From Pegethrix bostrychoides GSE-TBD4-15B (GTDB taxonomy: Bacteria > Cyanobacteriota > Cyanobacteriia > Elainellales > Elainellaceae), in NCBI GenBank assembly GCA_019359155.1, contig JAHHHV010000021.1, positions 1-38,284 of the forward strand: a DNA stretch of 38,284 bases, read 5' to 3'. The position numbers and the translations under genes are program-made. Positions within the stretch are counted from its first letter, which is position 1. Every line of letters starts with the position of its first letter. This document shows positions 16,443 through 23,451 of the stretch, one piece after another. Under the pieces are notes generated by a model that did no database searches, was not told the origin of the DNA, and saw only the letters and a list, made by a program, of their open reading frames with translations.

Positions 16443-17114
16443 CTATGAACCGAGATAGAGCTTGGCTTCCTGGGCAATTGGCTCGTATTCGTCCTGGCTC
16501 AAGCGTTCCAGCGCCGACTTGATCTCCGCCGCCATCTCCGCATGCGTAAAGTGGCTGAGTGCCTGCGTGACTCGATACCGCACCTGCCAGTCTGGATCGC
16601 TCACGTAGGGCAGCAGCAGCGTTACTGCGCGCTCGTCGCCCAGCTCACCCAACGCGCCAATCGCGGCAGTTTTGACCAGATCGTTGTCCGATTGCAAAGC
16701 TGACTCCAGCAGGTCAAAGGCGCGGCGGTCGCCCAGTTCGCCCAGCGCCGCCACAATGCTAAACTTCACCAGCCAGTCGGGGCTGCGCTCATACAGCGCC
16801 TGCATCTCATCATAGGCTTCGGTGAGATGCAGCGCCCCCAGCGAGTCGGCAGCCGCAGCCTGAACGTCGGGTTCGGGGTCTTTGAGGCTGCGGCGCAGCA
16901 GGTCGAGCGCGGCAGGCCGATTTTGCTCGCCCAGGCTGCTGATCTGGCTGATGGCGGCATACCGGACGCGGACATTGCGATCCATCACCACCGCCTGAAT
17001 GAGCGTGAAGGCAATTGCCGGGTCGAGCTGCCGCAGCTGGTTCACGCCACTCAGCCGATCGCCAAAATTCTCGGAGTCTAGAAGCGCCTGCACCGATTCG
17101 GGAGTAATGCTCAT
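16443..17114 (-). CDS. HEAT-repeat protein, NblB-like (phycobilisome degradation family)
   Basis: 223 residues, almost entirely of tandem HEAT repeats of about 31 residues (for example 'VKFSIVAALGELGDRRAFDLLESAL' and 'VKTAAIGALGELGDERAVTLLLPYV'). Start 'MSITPESVQALLDSENFGDRL' and length match cyanobacterial NblB-like proteins, relatives of bilin lyase-type HEAT proteins. NblB acts in phycobilisome breakdown during nutrient stress; whether this copy does is inferred from resemblance only. It lies 50 bp behind a CBS-domain gene on the same strand, so both may be co-transcribed. Confidence 0.7.
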   Translation of the reverse strand: MSITPESVQALLDSENFGDRLSGVNQLRQLDPAIAFTLIQAVVMDRNVRVRYAAISQISSLGEQNRPAALDLLRRSLKDPEPDVQAAAADSLGALHLTEAYDEMQALYERSPDWLVKFSIVAALGELGDRRAFDLLESALQSDNDLVKTAAIGALGELGDERAVTLLLPYVSDPDWQVRYRVTQALSHFTHAEMAAEIKSALERLSQDEYEPIAQEAKLYLGS

Positions 17115-17164
17115 AGTTAAAAAAGAATGTCAAAAAACTAAAGAATTAAAAAAATTAGCAGCAA

Positions 17165-17635
17165 TTAGGATTCCGGGTGAGAGGCCATGAACCGGACGAT
17201 ATCGCCGCGCGTCAGGACGCCAATTAGGCTCTGCTCTGAGTTCACCACCAGCAGTCTTGTCGCCTTATGCTCTTGGATCATCTGTGCTGCCTGCCGCAGC
17301 GAGGCATCGGGTGCAATCGTGACGAGGTGTTCTTTTGTCATGACCTCACCCACCGTTTGACCCACGGCTTTGTGTAGCTCGCGCTCATACTTGGCCGGGT
17401 TTTTCAGATAGATCACGCTGTCTAGGATGGTGATGTAGGGCGGAGGGGTCACGCCTGCCTCGCGCCAAACCAGGTCGCTTTCAGAAAGCACGCCCGCCAG
17501 CTTGCCTGCTTGATCAACCACGGGTAGGCCGCTAATTCGCCGCTCTGCGAGGATTTGGATCGCCTCTTGCAGCGCCGTCTCAGGCTGAACGGTAATTGGA
17601 TCAGCAGTCATCACATCGGCAACGGTGGGTGGCAT
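17165..17635 (-). CDS. Tandem CBS-domain protein
   Basis: 156 residues consisting of a single CBS pair: CBS1 about residues 8-60 ('VADVMTADPITVQPET', 'ISGLPVVD', 'GVLSESDLV') and CBS2 about 96-150 ('VGEVMTKEHLVTIAPD', 'ATRLLVVN', 'GVLTRGDIVRF'), with a roughly 35-residue connecting segment. CBS pairs bind adenosine ligands and act as energy-status regulators of partner proteins. No catalytic domain is fused. It is upstream of the NblB-like HEAT gene, a plausible regulatory partner. Confidence 0.88.
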   Translation of the reverse strand: MPPTVADVMTADPITVQPETALQEAIQILAERRISGLPVVDQAGKLAGVLSESDLVWREAGVTPPPYITILDSVIYLKNPAKYERELHKAVGQTVGEVMTKEHLVTIAPDASLRQAAQMIQEHKATRLLVVNSEQSLIGVLTRGDIVRFMASHPES

Positions 17636-17860
17636 AGGTGGAGCGTTAAATAGTAGGGCAGAACGAAGAGAATCTGGGTTAGAGAGATCTCAAGATCCCA
17701 GATTGGATTCTAGATTTCATTGTAGAACCAGGTTGCACAGCCCAACTGTCAAGAGTTGCGACTAGGATAGAAAAGCGTTGGGCGATGCATGGGCTATTAA
17801 ATCTAAGTGCTCGCTTAGCCTGATTCCAGACCTTTATTTGGCCGATATTTGGCTGAGGCC

Positions 17861-18361
17861 ATGAGCAATCTTCAATCTGGTGACCTGCCGCGCAAAGTCT
17901 CTGGGAGAGTTTCTAGTAAAGCTTCTAGTAAAGTTTTCAGCAAACCGCCCTGCCGCGCTCAGAGCTGGCCAATTGAGCAACTTCCCGGACTCACGCCCGC
18001 CGATCTCGATCAGCTTCAGCGCTGCGAAATCCACAGTACTGCTCAGCTTCTACAGCGCACTCAGCCTTCCCAAAAGCGACAGGCATTAGCAATTCGGTTG
18101 CAGCTCCATCCACAGCGGCTCAACAAATGGGTGGCGCTAGCAGATCTGGCGCAGGCTCCGGCGATTGGCTGCGACTACTGCGGTCTGCTGCTCCATGCTG
18201 GAGTGGCCTCGCTAGCCCAGCTTGCCGCCACGCCCGTGCCCCGGCTGCACCAGCAAATGCTGCGGCTGCAAGTTTCGATGATGCAGCGCCCCGATCTCTG
18301 TCCCAGTCTGGGACTAGTGACGCAGTGGGTGGAGCAGGCGCAGAGCTTGATTCGAGCCTAA
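17861..18361 (+). CDS. DUF4332 domain protein
   Basis: 166 residues from the ATG at 17861; a TTG four codons upstream is an alternative. After a basic, Ser/Lys-rich N-terminus that includes a 12-bp duplication (17911-17934), the rest matches the cyanobacterial DUF4332 pattern: 'WPIEQLPGLTPADLDQLQRCEIHST' (a helix-hairpin-helix-like segment), 'LHPQRLNKWVALADLAQ', 'IGCDYCGLLLHAGV' and a second HhH-like 'SLAQLAATPVPRLHQQ'. HhH pairs usually bind DNA without sequence specificity, but the cellular role of this family is unknown. It is divergent from the CBS gene and converges with the permease gene. Confidence 0.8.
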   Translation: MSNLQSGDLPRKVSGRVSSKASSKVFSKPPCRAQSWPIEQLPGLTPADLDQLQRCEIHSTAQLLQRTQPSQKRQALAIRLQLHPQRLNKWVALADLAQAPAIGCDYCGLLLHAGVASLAQLAATPVPRLHQQMLRLQVSMMQRPDLCPSLGLVTQWVEQAQSLIRA

Positions 18362-18381
18362 GTTATTCAACCTCTATCGGC

Positions 18382-19260
18382 CTATTCCTGCTTTGAGAGC
18401 GGGTTAATCAGCTCGTTTAAGCCTTCGCCAATAAGCGATAGTCCTACCACCAGTAAAGTTAGCGCCAGCCCCGGAAACAGCGTTGTCCACCAGATGCCCG
18501 TCGGCAGCGCGTCGAGCGCCTGCTGGAGATCGCGCCCCCACTCTGGCGTTTCGGCGGTCAGCCCCAAGCCCAGAAAGCCGAGTCCGCCCAGCACCAGCAC
18601 GGCATCTGCCGCGTTCAGCGTGAACAGCACGGGCACGCTTTGAATCACGTTGAAGAATAGATATTTGGTCAAAACGCGCCAAGTGGAAGCCCCCATCGAA
18701 CGCGCCGCCTCGACAAACAGCTCGGTTTTAACGCTGACAGTATGATTTCGCACAACTCGGTAATATTGCGGCACGTAGGCGATGCTGAGGGCGATTGCCG
18801 CATTCCAGATGCCGCGCCCCACCACAAAAGCCAGCGTCACCGAGAGCAGCAGACCGGGCAGCGTGTAGATTGTGTCCATCAAAAACAGCAGCAGGCGATC
18901 GACTCGGCCCCCCAAATAGCCGCTGACCAGGCCCAGCGGTACGCCGACCAACACGCTGAGCAACGTCGCGGCCAGTAAGACCTGAATTGCCGCCTGCGTA
19001 CCAAACAGCGTCCGCGAAAACACGTCGTAGCCCTGCCGCGACGTGCCAAACCAATGCTCTGGCGACGGCGGCTGGTGGATCGGATTCGCCAGCTCTTCCA
19101 GTGGGTCTTGAATCCAGCCCCAGGACTGCATCAAGGGCGCAAACAGCGCGACCAGCACAAACAGCAGCGTGATCACCAATCCAATCAGCATCAGCTGAAT
19201 CGACAAGCGTGGATACTGCGAGAGGCGGCGAACGCCAGGGAGGGTGAAGCGGGCGGTCAT
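18382..19260 (-). CDS. ABC transporter permease, DppC/OppC (peptide/nickel) type
   Basis: 292 residues from the ATG at 19260-19258; an upstream ATG at 19308 adds 16 residues lacking conservation. The N-terminal TM helix is followed by the typical OppC_N region 'HWFGTSRQGYDVFSRTLFGTQ' and four to five further TM helices. The EAA loop 'EAARSMGASTWRVLTKYLF', which contacts the ATPase subunit, is clear. It belongs to importers of peptides, nickel or similar solutes. The partner permease, ATPase and binding protein genes are not in the window, so the complex must be completed from elsewhere. It is divergent from folP, with 46 bp between starts. Confidence 0.92.
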   Translation of the reverse strand: MTARFTLPGVRRLSQYPRLSIQLMLIGLVITLLFVLVALFAPLMQSWGWIQDPLEELANPIHQPPSPEHWFGTSRQGYDVFSRTLFGTQAAIQVLLAATLLSVLVGVPLGLVSGYLGGRVDRLLLFLMDTIYTLPGLLLSVTLAFVVGRGIWNAAIALSIAYVPQYYRVVRNHTVSVKTELFVEAARSMGASTWRVLTKYLFFNVIQSVPVLFTLNAADAVLVLGGLGFLGLGLTAETPEWGRDLQQALDALPTGIWWTTLFPGLALTLLVVGLSLIGEGLNELINPLSKQE

Positions 19261-19306
19261 GATGGTAGGGTGGCAGAGAATTGTGTTTGATTCTACCGCC
19301 TTTGTC

Positions 19307-20179
19307 ATGTTTTCTATGGATATTGCAACTCCCGGCAGCCTGACGCTGCGCGGCCAGGTTTTTAACTGGGGCAGTCAAACTTACCTGATGGGCATCCTCA
19401 ACGTCACGCCGGATAGCTTCAGCGACGGTGGGCTGTTCGATACGCTGGAGGCAGCGGTGGCGCAGGCCAAGCAGATGGCCGCTGCTGGAGCCAGTCTGAT
19501 CGATGTGGGCGGTCAGTCTACCCGTCCGCAGGCGGCTGATTTATCGCTGTCAGCCGAGCTGGATCGGGTGCTGCCCGTGATTGAGGCGCTGCGTCAGGAG
19601 TTGCCCGATCTGCCGATCTCAATTGACACGACCAAAGCTGAAGTTGCTGTCGCCGCCGTCGCCGCCGGTGCAGATCTGGTCAACGATATTTCGGGCGCGA
19701 CGTTTGATCCGGCGATGCTGGCAACAGTGGCAAAGCTCGGCGTACCCATCGCCCTGATGCATATCAGAGGCACGCCCCAAACGATGCAGAGCCTCACCGA
19801 CTATGCCGATTTAATGGGCGAACTGTGCGAGTTTTTGAGCGCTAGAAGTGAGGCAGCGTTGCAGGCGGGAATTGCGCCGCAGCACATTTGGCTAGATCCG
19901 GGCATCGGTTTTGCCAAAACCTGGAGTCAAAATCTGGAGATTCTGCGGGAATTGCCTCGATTCAAGGCGCTGGGTCTGCCACTGCTGGTGGGCAGTTCGC
20001 GCAAGAGCTTTATTGGACATTTGCTCGATCAGCCTGACCCAAAACAGCGCGTCTGGGGCACGGCTGCGACCTGCTGTGCAGCGATTGCGGGCGGGGCGGA
20101 CATTCTGCGCGTGCATGACGTGGCGCAGATGCGAGATGTTTGCCGGGTGGCAGATGCAGTTTGGCGCGGAGCCAACTAG
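19307..20179 (+). CDS. folP: Dihydropteroate synthase
   Basis: 290 residues from the ATG at 19307 (an ATG three codons later is equally possible; an upstream ATG at 19244 overlaps the divergent permease gene and is rejected). The cytosolic TIM-barrel enzyme joins p-aminobenzoate to the pterin diphosphate in folate synthesis and is the sulfonamide target. Signatures: 'GILNVTPDSFSDGG', 'GASLIDVGGQSTRP', 'SIDTTKAEVA', 'LDPGIGFAK' and 'SRKSFIG'. No other folate gene is adjacent. It converges with the DM13 lipoprotein gene, with 14 bp between the two stops. Confidence 0.95.
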   Translation: MFSMDIATPGSLTLRGQVFNWGSQTYLMGILNVTPDSFSDGGLFDTLEAAVAQAKQMAAAGASLIDVGGQSTRPQAADLSLSAELDRVLPVIEALRQELPDLPISIDTTKAEVAVAAVAAGADLVNDISGATFDPAMLATVAKLGVPIALMHIRGTPQTMQSLTDYADLMGELCEFLSARSEAALQAGIAPQHIWLDPGIGFAKTWSQNLEILRELPRFKALGLPLLVGSSRKSFIGHLLDQPDPKQRVWGTAATCCAAIAGGADILRVHDVAQMRDVCRVADAVWRGAN

Positions 20180-20193
20180 CCCGTAGCTAGCCC

Positions 20194-20736
20194 TTACGCC
20201 TTCAGGCTCGCGGCTCCAAACGTGGCGTTGAACTGCCGACACCAGATTGCCGCCGACTGAAACTCGTCCAAATTCACGGTATCGGGGATTTCATAGCTCT
20301 GTGCACCGCTAGATTGCTGCAAAGGAGCCAGCAGCAGCCAGTCGCTGGGCTGAATTGAATGGGCAGGCGACTGAGTAGAGCCAATCACATCTGCCGAGCG
20401 ATGCAAAACTACCACCAGATCTGGCCCAGCGGTTGTGGCAAAGGCCGCGTCGAGTTCTAGAACCCGCTTGCCTGCTCGCTCCACAATCTGAGCCGTGCCT
20501 GTGGTCTCATGTTCTCCGGTCACAAAGCTGCCGGAGCGCAGCAGTTTTGCTTCGCCCTGCGCCATTTCTGTTGAGGCTGCGGGGGCGGAGGCTGTTGCAG
20601 ATGGCGCGGCAGATGATGCGGCAGATGATGCGGCAGATGGCGAGAGCGAAGGCTGCTGCGCCGTTTTTGTACAGCCCAGCAGTGCAGCAGCCGTCCACCC
20701 CAAGCCTACAGACAACATAAATCGACGTGATTTCAT
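20194..20736 (-). CDS. DM13-domain lipoprotein
   Basis: 180 residues with a ribosome-binding site AGGAG 8 bp before the start. The N-terminus has a lipobox 'AALLGC' (Cys about residue 22), so it is predicted to be a lipoprotein. Residues about 27-55 are a low-complexity Ala/Ser/Pro linker built from a 12-bp DNA repeat. The rest is a DM13 domain: 'GSFVTGEHETTGTAQIVE', 'RVLELDAAFATTAGPDLVVVLH' and 'AIWCRQFNATFGAASL', the last holding the conserved Cys. DM13 is proposed to be a redox or electron-transfer fold; its substrate is unknown here. Confidence 0.86.
   Translation of the reverse strand: MKSRRFMLSVGLGWTAAALLGCTKTAQQPSLSPSAASSAASSAAPSATASAPAASTEMAQGEAKLLRSGSFVTGEHETTGTAQIVERAGKRVLELDAAFATTAGPDLVVVLHRSADVIGSTQSPAHSIQPSDWLLLAPLQQSSGAQSYEIPDTVNLDEFQSAAIWCRQFNATFGAASLKA
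20597..20644. repeat. 12-bp tandem repeat in the DM13 lipoprotein linker, 4 units
   Basis: Four units of GCAGATGRTGCG type (the two middle ones identical), which on the coding strand give the Ser-Ala-Ala-Ser linker between the lipid anchor and the DM13 domain. Confidence 0.9.
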
Positions 20737-20907
20737 GGCGAACTCCTAAATTGTGTCAAGCATGTGAAGCAGCTAAAGCAGCAAACTATTTGCCTAATGC
20801 CAGTTGCTTAACGCCAGTATTGACCAGCGAACTGAATTGCCGCTGAGGCAAACCTGAGAGGTGGGTGAGCTTCAGCGCAATTCTGCCCTATCGCCTCTTT
20901 GGTGCTT

Positions 20908-21288
20908 CTATCGCTCAATTACAGCGCCGCTTTGCGCCATCTGCCAGAGCTGAGCCAGCAGATGCTCCACCGAGGGGCTGAGCGTCGCCACAAATACGCC
21001 TTCCGCCTCCTGCTGCCCCGAAGACACCCAGCTTCCCACCAGGCTGACTTCCATATCGTCATCATCTACCTGCACCAGATCGACTTGATCTTCGCGCCGC
21101 GCCAGATTCACTAGCGCCGAACGCTCCAGCAGCGAAATTGGCAGCAGCACCGAGGCGGTCATCTGCTCCACCATCAGCCGCTGTCCGGTGCGGAGCGCCA
21201 AAATTACGCGCAGGGCAATCCAGTCTTCAACCGTGGTGTGCAGATACTCTAAATAAAGCTCGTTCTCTAAATAAGTCACTTTCAGCAT
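20908..21288 (-). CDS. Conserved cyanobacterial protein of unknown function (resembles the alr0857 family)
   Basis: 126 residues, acidic, without signal peptide or membrane helix. It begins 'MLKVTYLENELYLEYL' and contains 'VEDWIALRVILALRTGQRLMVEQMTASVLLP' and 'VEVSLVGSWV'-like sequence ahead of 'AEGVFVATL', which I recall from a small family known only from cyanobacteria. An AAGGAG lies about 10 bp before the start. No function is known to me. Its 5' leader carries a 15-bp duplication. Confidence 0.65.
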   Translation of the reverse strand: MLKVTYLENELYLEYLHTTVEDWIALRVILALRTGQRLMVEQMTASVLLPISLLERSALVNLARREDQVDLVQVDDDDMEVSLVGSWVSSGQQEAEGVFVATLSPSVEHLLAQLWQMAQSGAVIER

Positions 21289-21302
21289 GACCGAAAGACT
21301 CC

Positions 21303-21332
21303 TTGGGGACTAGAAATTTGGGGACTAGAAAT
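21303..21332. repeat. Perfect 15-bp tandem duplication
   Basis: TTGGGGACTAGAAAT twice in direct succession, immediately upstream of the ribosome-binding site region of the alr0857-like gene on the minus strand. Confidence 0.92.
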
Positions 21333-21383
21333 GCTGGACAACGGGTATGAGCAGAACTACTGAGCGATCAAACCAAACAAACT

Positions 21384-21415
21384 GCCCCCGCTTCCGATCA
21401 GGGAGAAGCGGGGGC
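21384..21415 (-). terminator. Intrinsic terminator
   Basis: An 11-bp perfect stem GCCCCCGCTTC / GAAGCGGGGGC with a 10-nt loop. On the minus strand it is followed by AGTTTGTTTGG, a broken T-tract, 39 bp after the stop of the 83-residue minus-strand frame. On the plus strand it is followed by AAAAAG, so it serves the minus strand. Confidence 0.8.
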
Positions 21416-21453
21416 AAAAAGACTGAAGTCTTTCTAGTCCTGGAAGGAGCTAC

Positions 21454-21705
21454 TCAACTTGTAGACCTCCCGCTTCTGGGCGTAATGCCCCAAATTAGCT
21501 GGCTAAATTCGCCGAGTCGGACTGGATCGACTAGATCCACGGGATCCACCGGATCCGGCAGTCCAGTCAGCAGTCCAGTAATTCGATAGGCCGCTGCATC
21601 CTGGATCGAGACCCGATTCAGGGAGGCACCCTGCGCTTGCCCATTGGGACGTACCAAAACCTGTAAAAATGCAGCGGGTGAATTACAAAGCTGGTTACGC
21701 ATCAT
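21454..21705 (-). CDS. Small hypothetical protein
   Basis: 83 residues starting MMRNQLCNSPAAF. The frame is supported by a GAGGG five bases before its ATG and by the strong terminator after its stop, which has no other minus-strand client on this side. The central part is conserved-looking ('LQVLVRPNGQAQGASL', 'SIQDAAAYRITGLLTGLP'); then comes a Asp-Pro-Val repeat stretch (DPVDPVDLVDPV) encoded by 9-bp GATCC-containing repeats. No signal peptide or membrane helix. I do not recognise a family. Confidence 0.5.
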   Translation of the reverse strand: MMRNQLCNSPAAFLQVLVRPNGQAQGASLNRVSIQDAAAYRITGLLTGLPDPVDPVDLVDPVRLGEFSQLIWGITPRSGRSTS

Positions 21706-21771
21706 GGCTAGCCCTCAGGATCGGAGTGAGAATCGGGTTAAGAAAAAGTTAAAAACATTTTGGCGGAAGAC

Positions 21772-21799
21772 TTGCATCTCTCAGTCAACATACTACACT
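21772..21799 (+). promoter_or_regulatory. Possible promoter upstream of the ribbon-helix-helix gene
   Basis: TTGCAT (21772-21777) and TACACT (21794-21799) with 16 bp between them, about 165 bp upstream of the ribbon-helix-helix start codon. Only a moderate match to a sigma70 consensus. Confidence 0.3.
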
Positions 21800-21963
21800 T
21801 GTATTACGGAACTGTCTAGTCTACCGCTGCGAAAATTCTGAAGTTTTGCAGATGCTTTGAGCCGCTCCAGATGCGGCAAGGCTTGCTCAGAGCTACACAG
21901 CGCGCAGCCAACATTCCGCAAGCTACGCCAAACCACTTAATTAACCGAACGGAGGAACCCAGT

Positions 21964-22302
21964 ATGTACACCCTAAACCGCACCGCTACGACCGATATGG
22001 AAGTCACCAGCATCCGGCTGGAGCGCGAGCTAAAAGAAAAGCTGAAGGAGATTTCGGGCAATCAGGGCTATCAGGCGCTGATTCGAGACGTGCTGTGGAA
22101 CTATGTGCGGCAAAAGTCGGGCAACTTGGAGCAGGTTTCGCCCGCTGAGATCCGCGCCAGCATTCAGGCACTCGCCAACCGCGAGGAGCATTGCGCCTTG
22201 ACAGGCAGGTTAATTCATCCGCAAGAGCCGATGCTGCTCGGACTCACTGCGACGGGCGATATGGTGCCCTTGAGTTTAGGCAGCTTGACTGCAGGCGGCT
22301 AG
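21964..22302 (+). CDS. Ribbon-helix-helix (CopG/Arc-like) protein, conserved in cyanobacteria
   Basis: 112 residues. The start at 21964 is fixed by a consensus GGAGG 8 bp upstream; longer frames lack one. The N-terminal half is a ribbon-helix-helix: 'MEVTSIRLERELKEKLKEIS' forms the strand and first helix, 'GYQALIRDVLWNYVRQK' the second helix. The C-terminal half includes 'CALTGRLIHPQEPMLLGLTATGDMVPL', a feature of this cyanobacterial family. RHH dimers bind DNA through the strand, so a transcriptional regulator is likely; targets are unknown and no toxin partner is adjacent, so I do not call it an antitoxin. Confidence 0.85.
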   Translation: MYTLNRTATTDMEVTSIRLERELKEKLKEISGNQGYQALIRDVLWNYVRQKSGNLEQVSPAEIRASIQALANREEHCALTGRLIHPQEPMLLGLTATGDMVPLSLGSLTAGG

Positions 22303-22343
22303 CGCAAGGCGGCTAACTGATTATCTCGATTATCTGCGCTTCA

Positions 22344-22386
22344 GCAGAGCATCCGGTTCATATCGCTACCTGGCCGGATGCTCTGC
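22344..22386 (+). terminator. Long hairpin, probable terminator of the ribbon-helix-helix gene
   Basis: A 13-bp perfect stem (GCAGAGCATCCGG 22344-22356 with CCGGATGCTCTGC 22374-22386) and a 17-nt loop, 42 bp after the stop codon. It lacks a T-tract on either strand, so it may stabilise the 3' end rather than terminate by the intrinsic mechanism. Confidence 0.6.
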
Positions 22387-22544
22387 CTAGATAGGATTAG
22401 CTCATCCCACAGCCGAAGTTCTCTCACCCCCGCAGTTTGGCCAGCTGGGCACTCGGTACAGATTGCGCTGGAACCTGAAGTCACTAAAATAATTCAGAGA
22501 AGATAGATACACCCAAATACTTCAGGTCACAATTTATAACGGCT

Positions 22545-23126
22545 ATGCTTACTGTGCTTCGGATGCCGCTTTGGTCTACTATTCAGCCAAATTCTTCACC
22601 TAATTCTCTCTCAAACTTGCAACTGGCTGGCCAAGCAGGCGTGCAAAAACTGCTGCTGCAAGCTCTCACGGCAGGTACGCTTGCCGCTAGCCTGCTGCTC
22701 GGCGTGATTCCCTCTGTTGATCAGGCTGGCTTGAATTTGAGCGGGGCAGCTTACGCCCAAAATGGTGCGGGTCAGGTTACGAGTCAGGAGGTGCAGAGCT
22801 ATGCCCGCTCGGTGCTGGCGATGGAACCTTACCGCGAGGCTGCTTTCGGCGAAATCCAGCAAATTACTGGCTCCAACGATGTGCCAGTTGTCGCCTGCCA
22901 TCGCCCCAGCAGCCTCAGCAATCTACCCGAAAATATTCGCGATATTGCCATCGACTACTGCAACCAAGCCATTGCAATTGTGGAGCGCAACGGCCTGACC
23001 ATCACCCGCTTCAACCAGATCACGGTGTCCCACCAGTCGGATGCGACCCTGCGTAGCCAGATTCAGGGCGAGATCTGCAAGATCCAGGGAAATCAAGGGG
23101 ACGACTGCAAATTGCCGCCGGGGTAA
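22545..23126 (+). CDS. Exported DUF4168-like protein
   Basis: 193 residues. After a roughly 45-residue lead, a hydrophobic stretch 'ALTAGTLAASLLLGVIP' and an 'AYAQNG' site suggest Sec export with cleavage around residue 73. The mature part matches the DUF4168 pattern: 'VQSYARSVLAMEPYREAAFGEIQQITGS' and 'IAIVERNGLTITRFNQIT' (the alpha-helical 'NGL...RFNQI' signature). Three of its four cysteines are in the C-terminal half. Function of the family is unknown; members are periplasmic. An 86-residue gene follows after 47 bp. Confidence 0.8.
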   Translation: MLTVLRMPLWSTIQPNSSPNSLSNLQLAGQAGVQKLLLQALTAGTLAASLLLGVIPSVDQAGLNLSGAAYAQNGAGQVTSQEVQSYARSVLAMEPYREAAFGEIQQITGSNDVPVVACHRPSSLSNLPENIRDIAIDYCNQAIAIVERNGLTITRFNQITVSHQSDATLRSQIQGEICKIQGNQGDDCKLPPG

Positions 23127-23173
23127 TTGCCAGGGGAATTGATAAACTTGAGGCAATCTACCTCGGACACCTT

Positions 23174-23434
23174 ATGGCCAGACTCGATCCGTTCTCGCTG
23201 CAAATGCAAATTACCCGAATGTTTGAGCAGGAGCAGTCCTTCTTCGCCACCACCAAAGTGCAAGACTGGCTGCGAGAACATCACGAAGACCCCAATGCTT
23301 ACAGCATCACGTTTGTGCAGAAGCCCGCGCCCCCCGGCAGCAATCAGGTGATGGTGGTGGAAATTGGCCTCCAGCGGCGCGACGGACAGCCTGTTGACCC
23401 TTGGCTGCTCGAAGAGATCAACCGCTGGAGCTAG
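23174..23434 (+). CDS. Small conserved cyanobacterial protein of unknown function
   Basis: 86 residues, soluble, mixed charge, no cysteines. It starts 'MARLDPFSLQMQITRMFEQEQSFF' and ends 'DPWLLEEINRWS', and the composition and codon use match real neighbouring genes. It follows the DUF4168 gene by 47 bp on the same strand and may share its transcript; it converges with the MBOAT gene. I do not know its role. Confidence 0.65.
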   Translation: MARLDPFSLQMQITRMFEQEQSFFATTKVQDWLREHHEDPNAYSITFVQKPAPPGSNQVMVVEIGLQRRDGQPVDPWLLEEINRWS

Positions 23435-23451
23435 AAATTAAAAGCTAAAAA

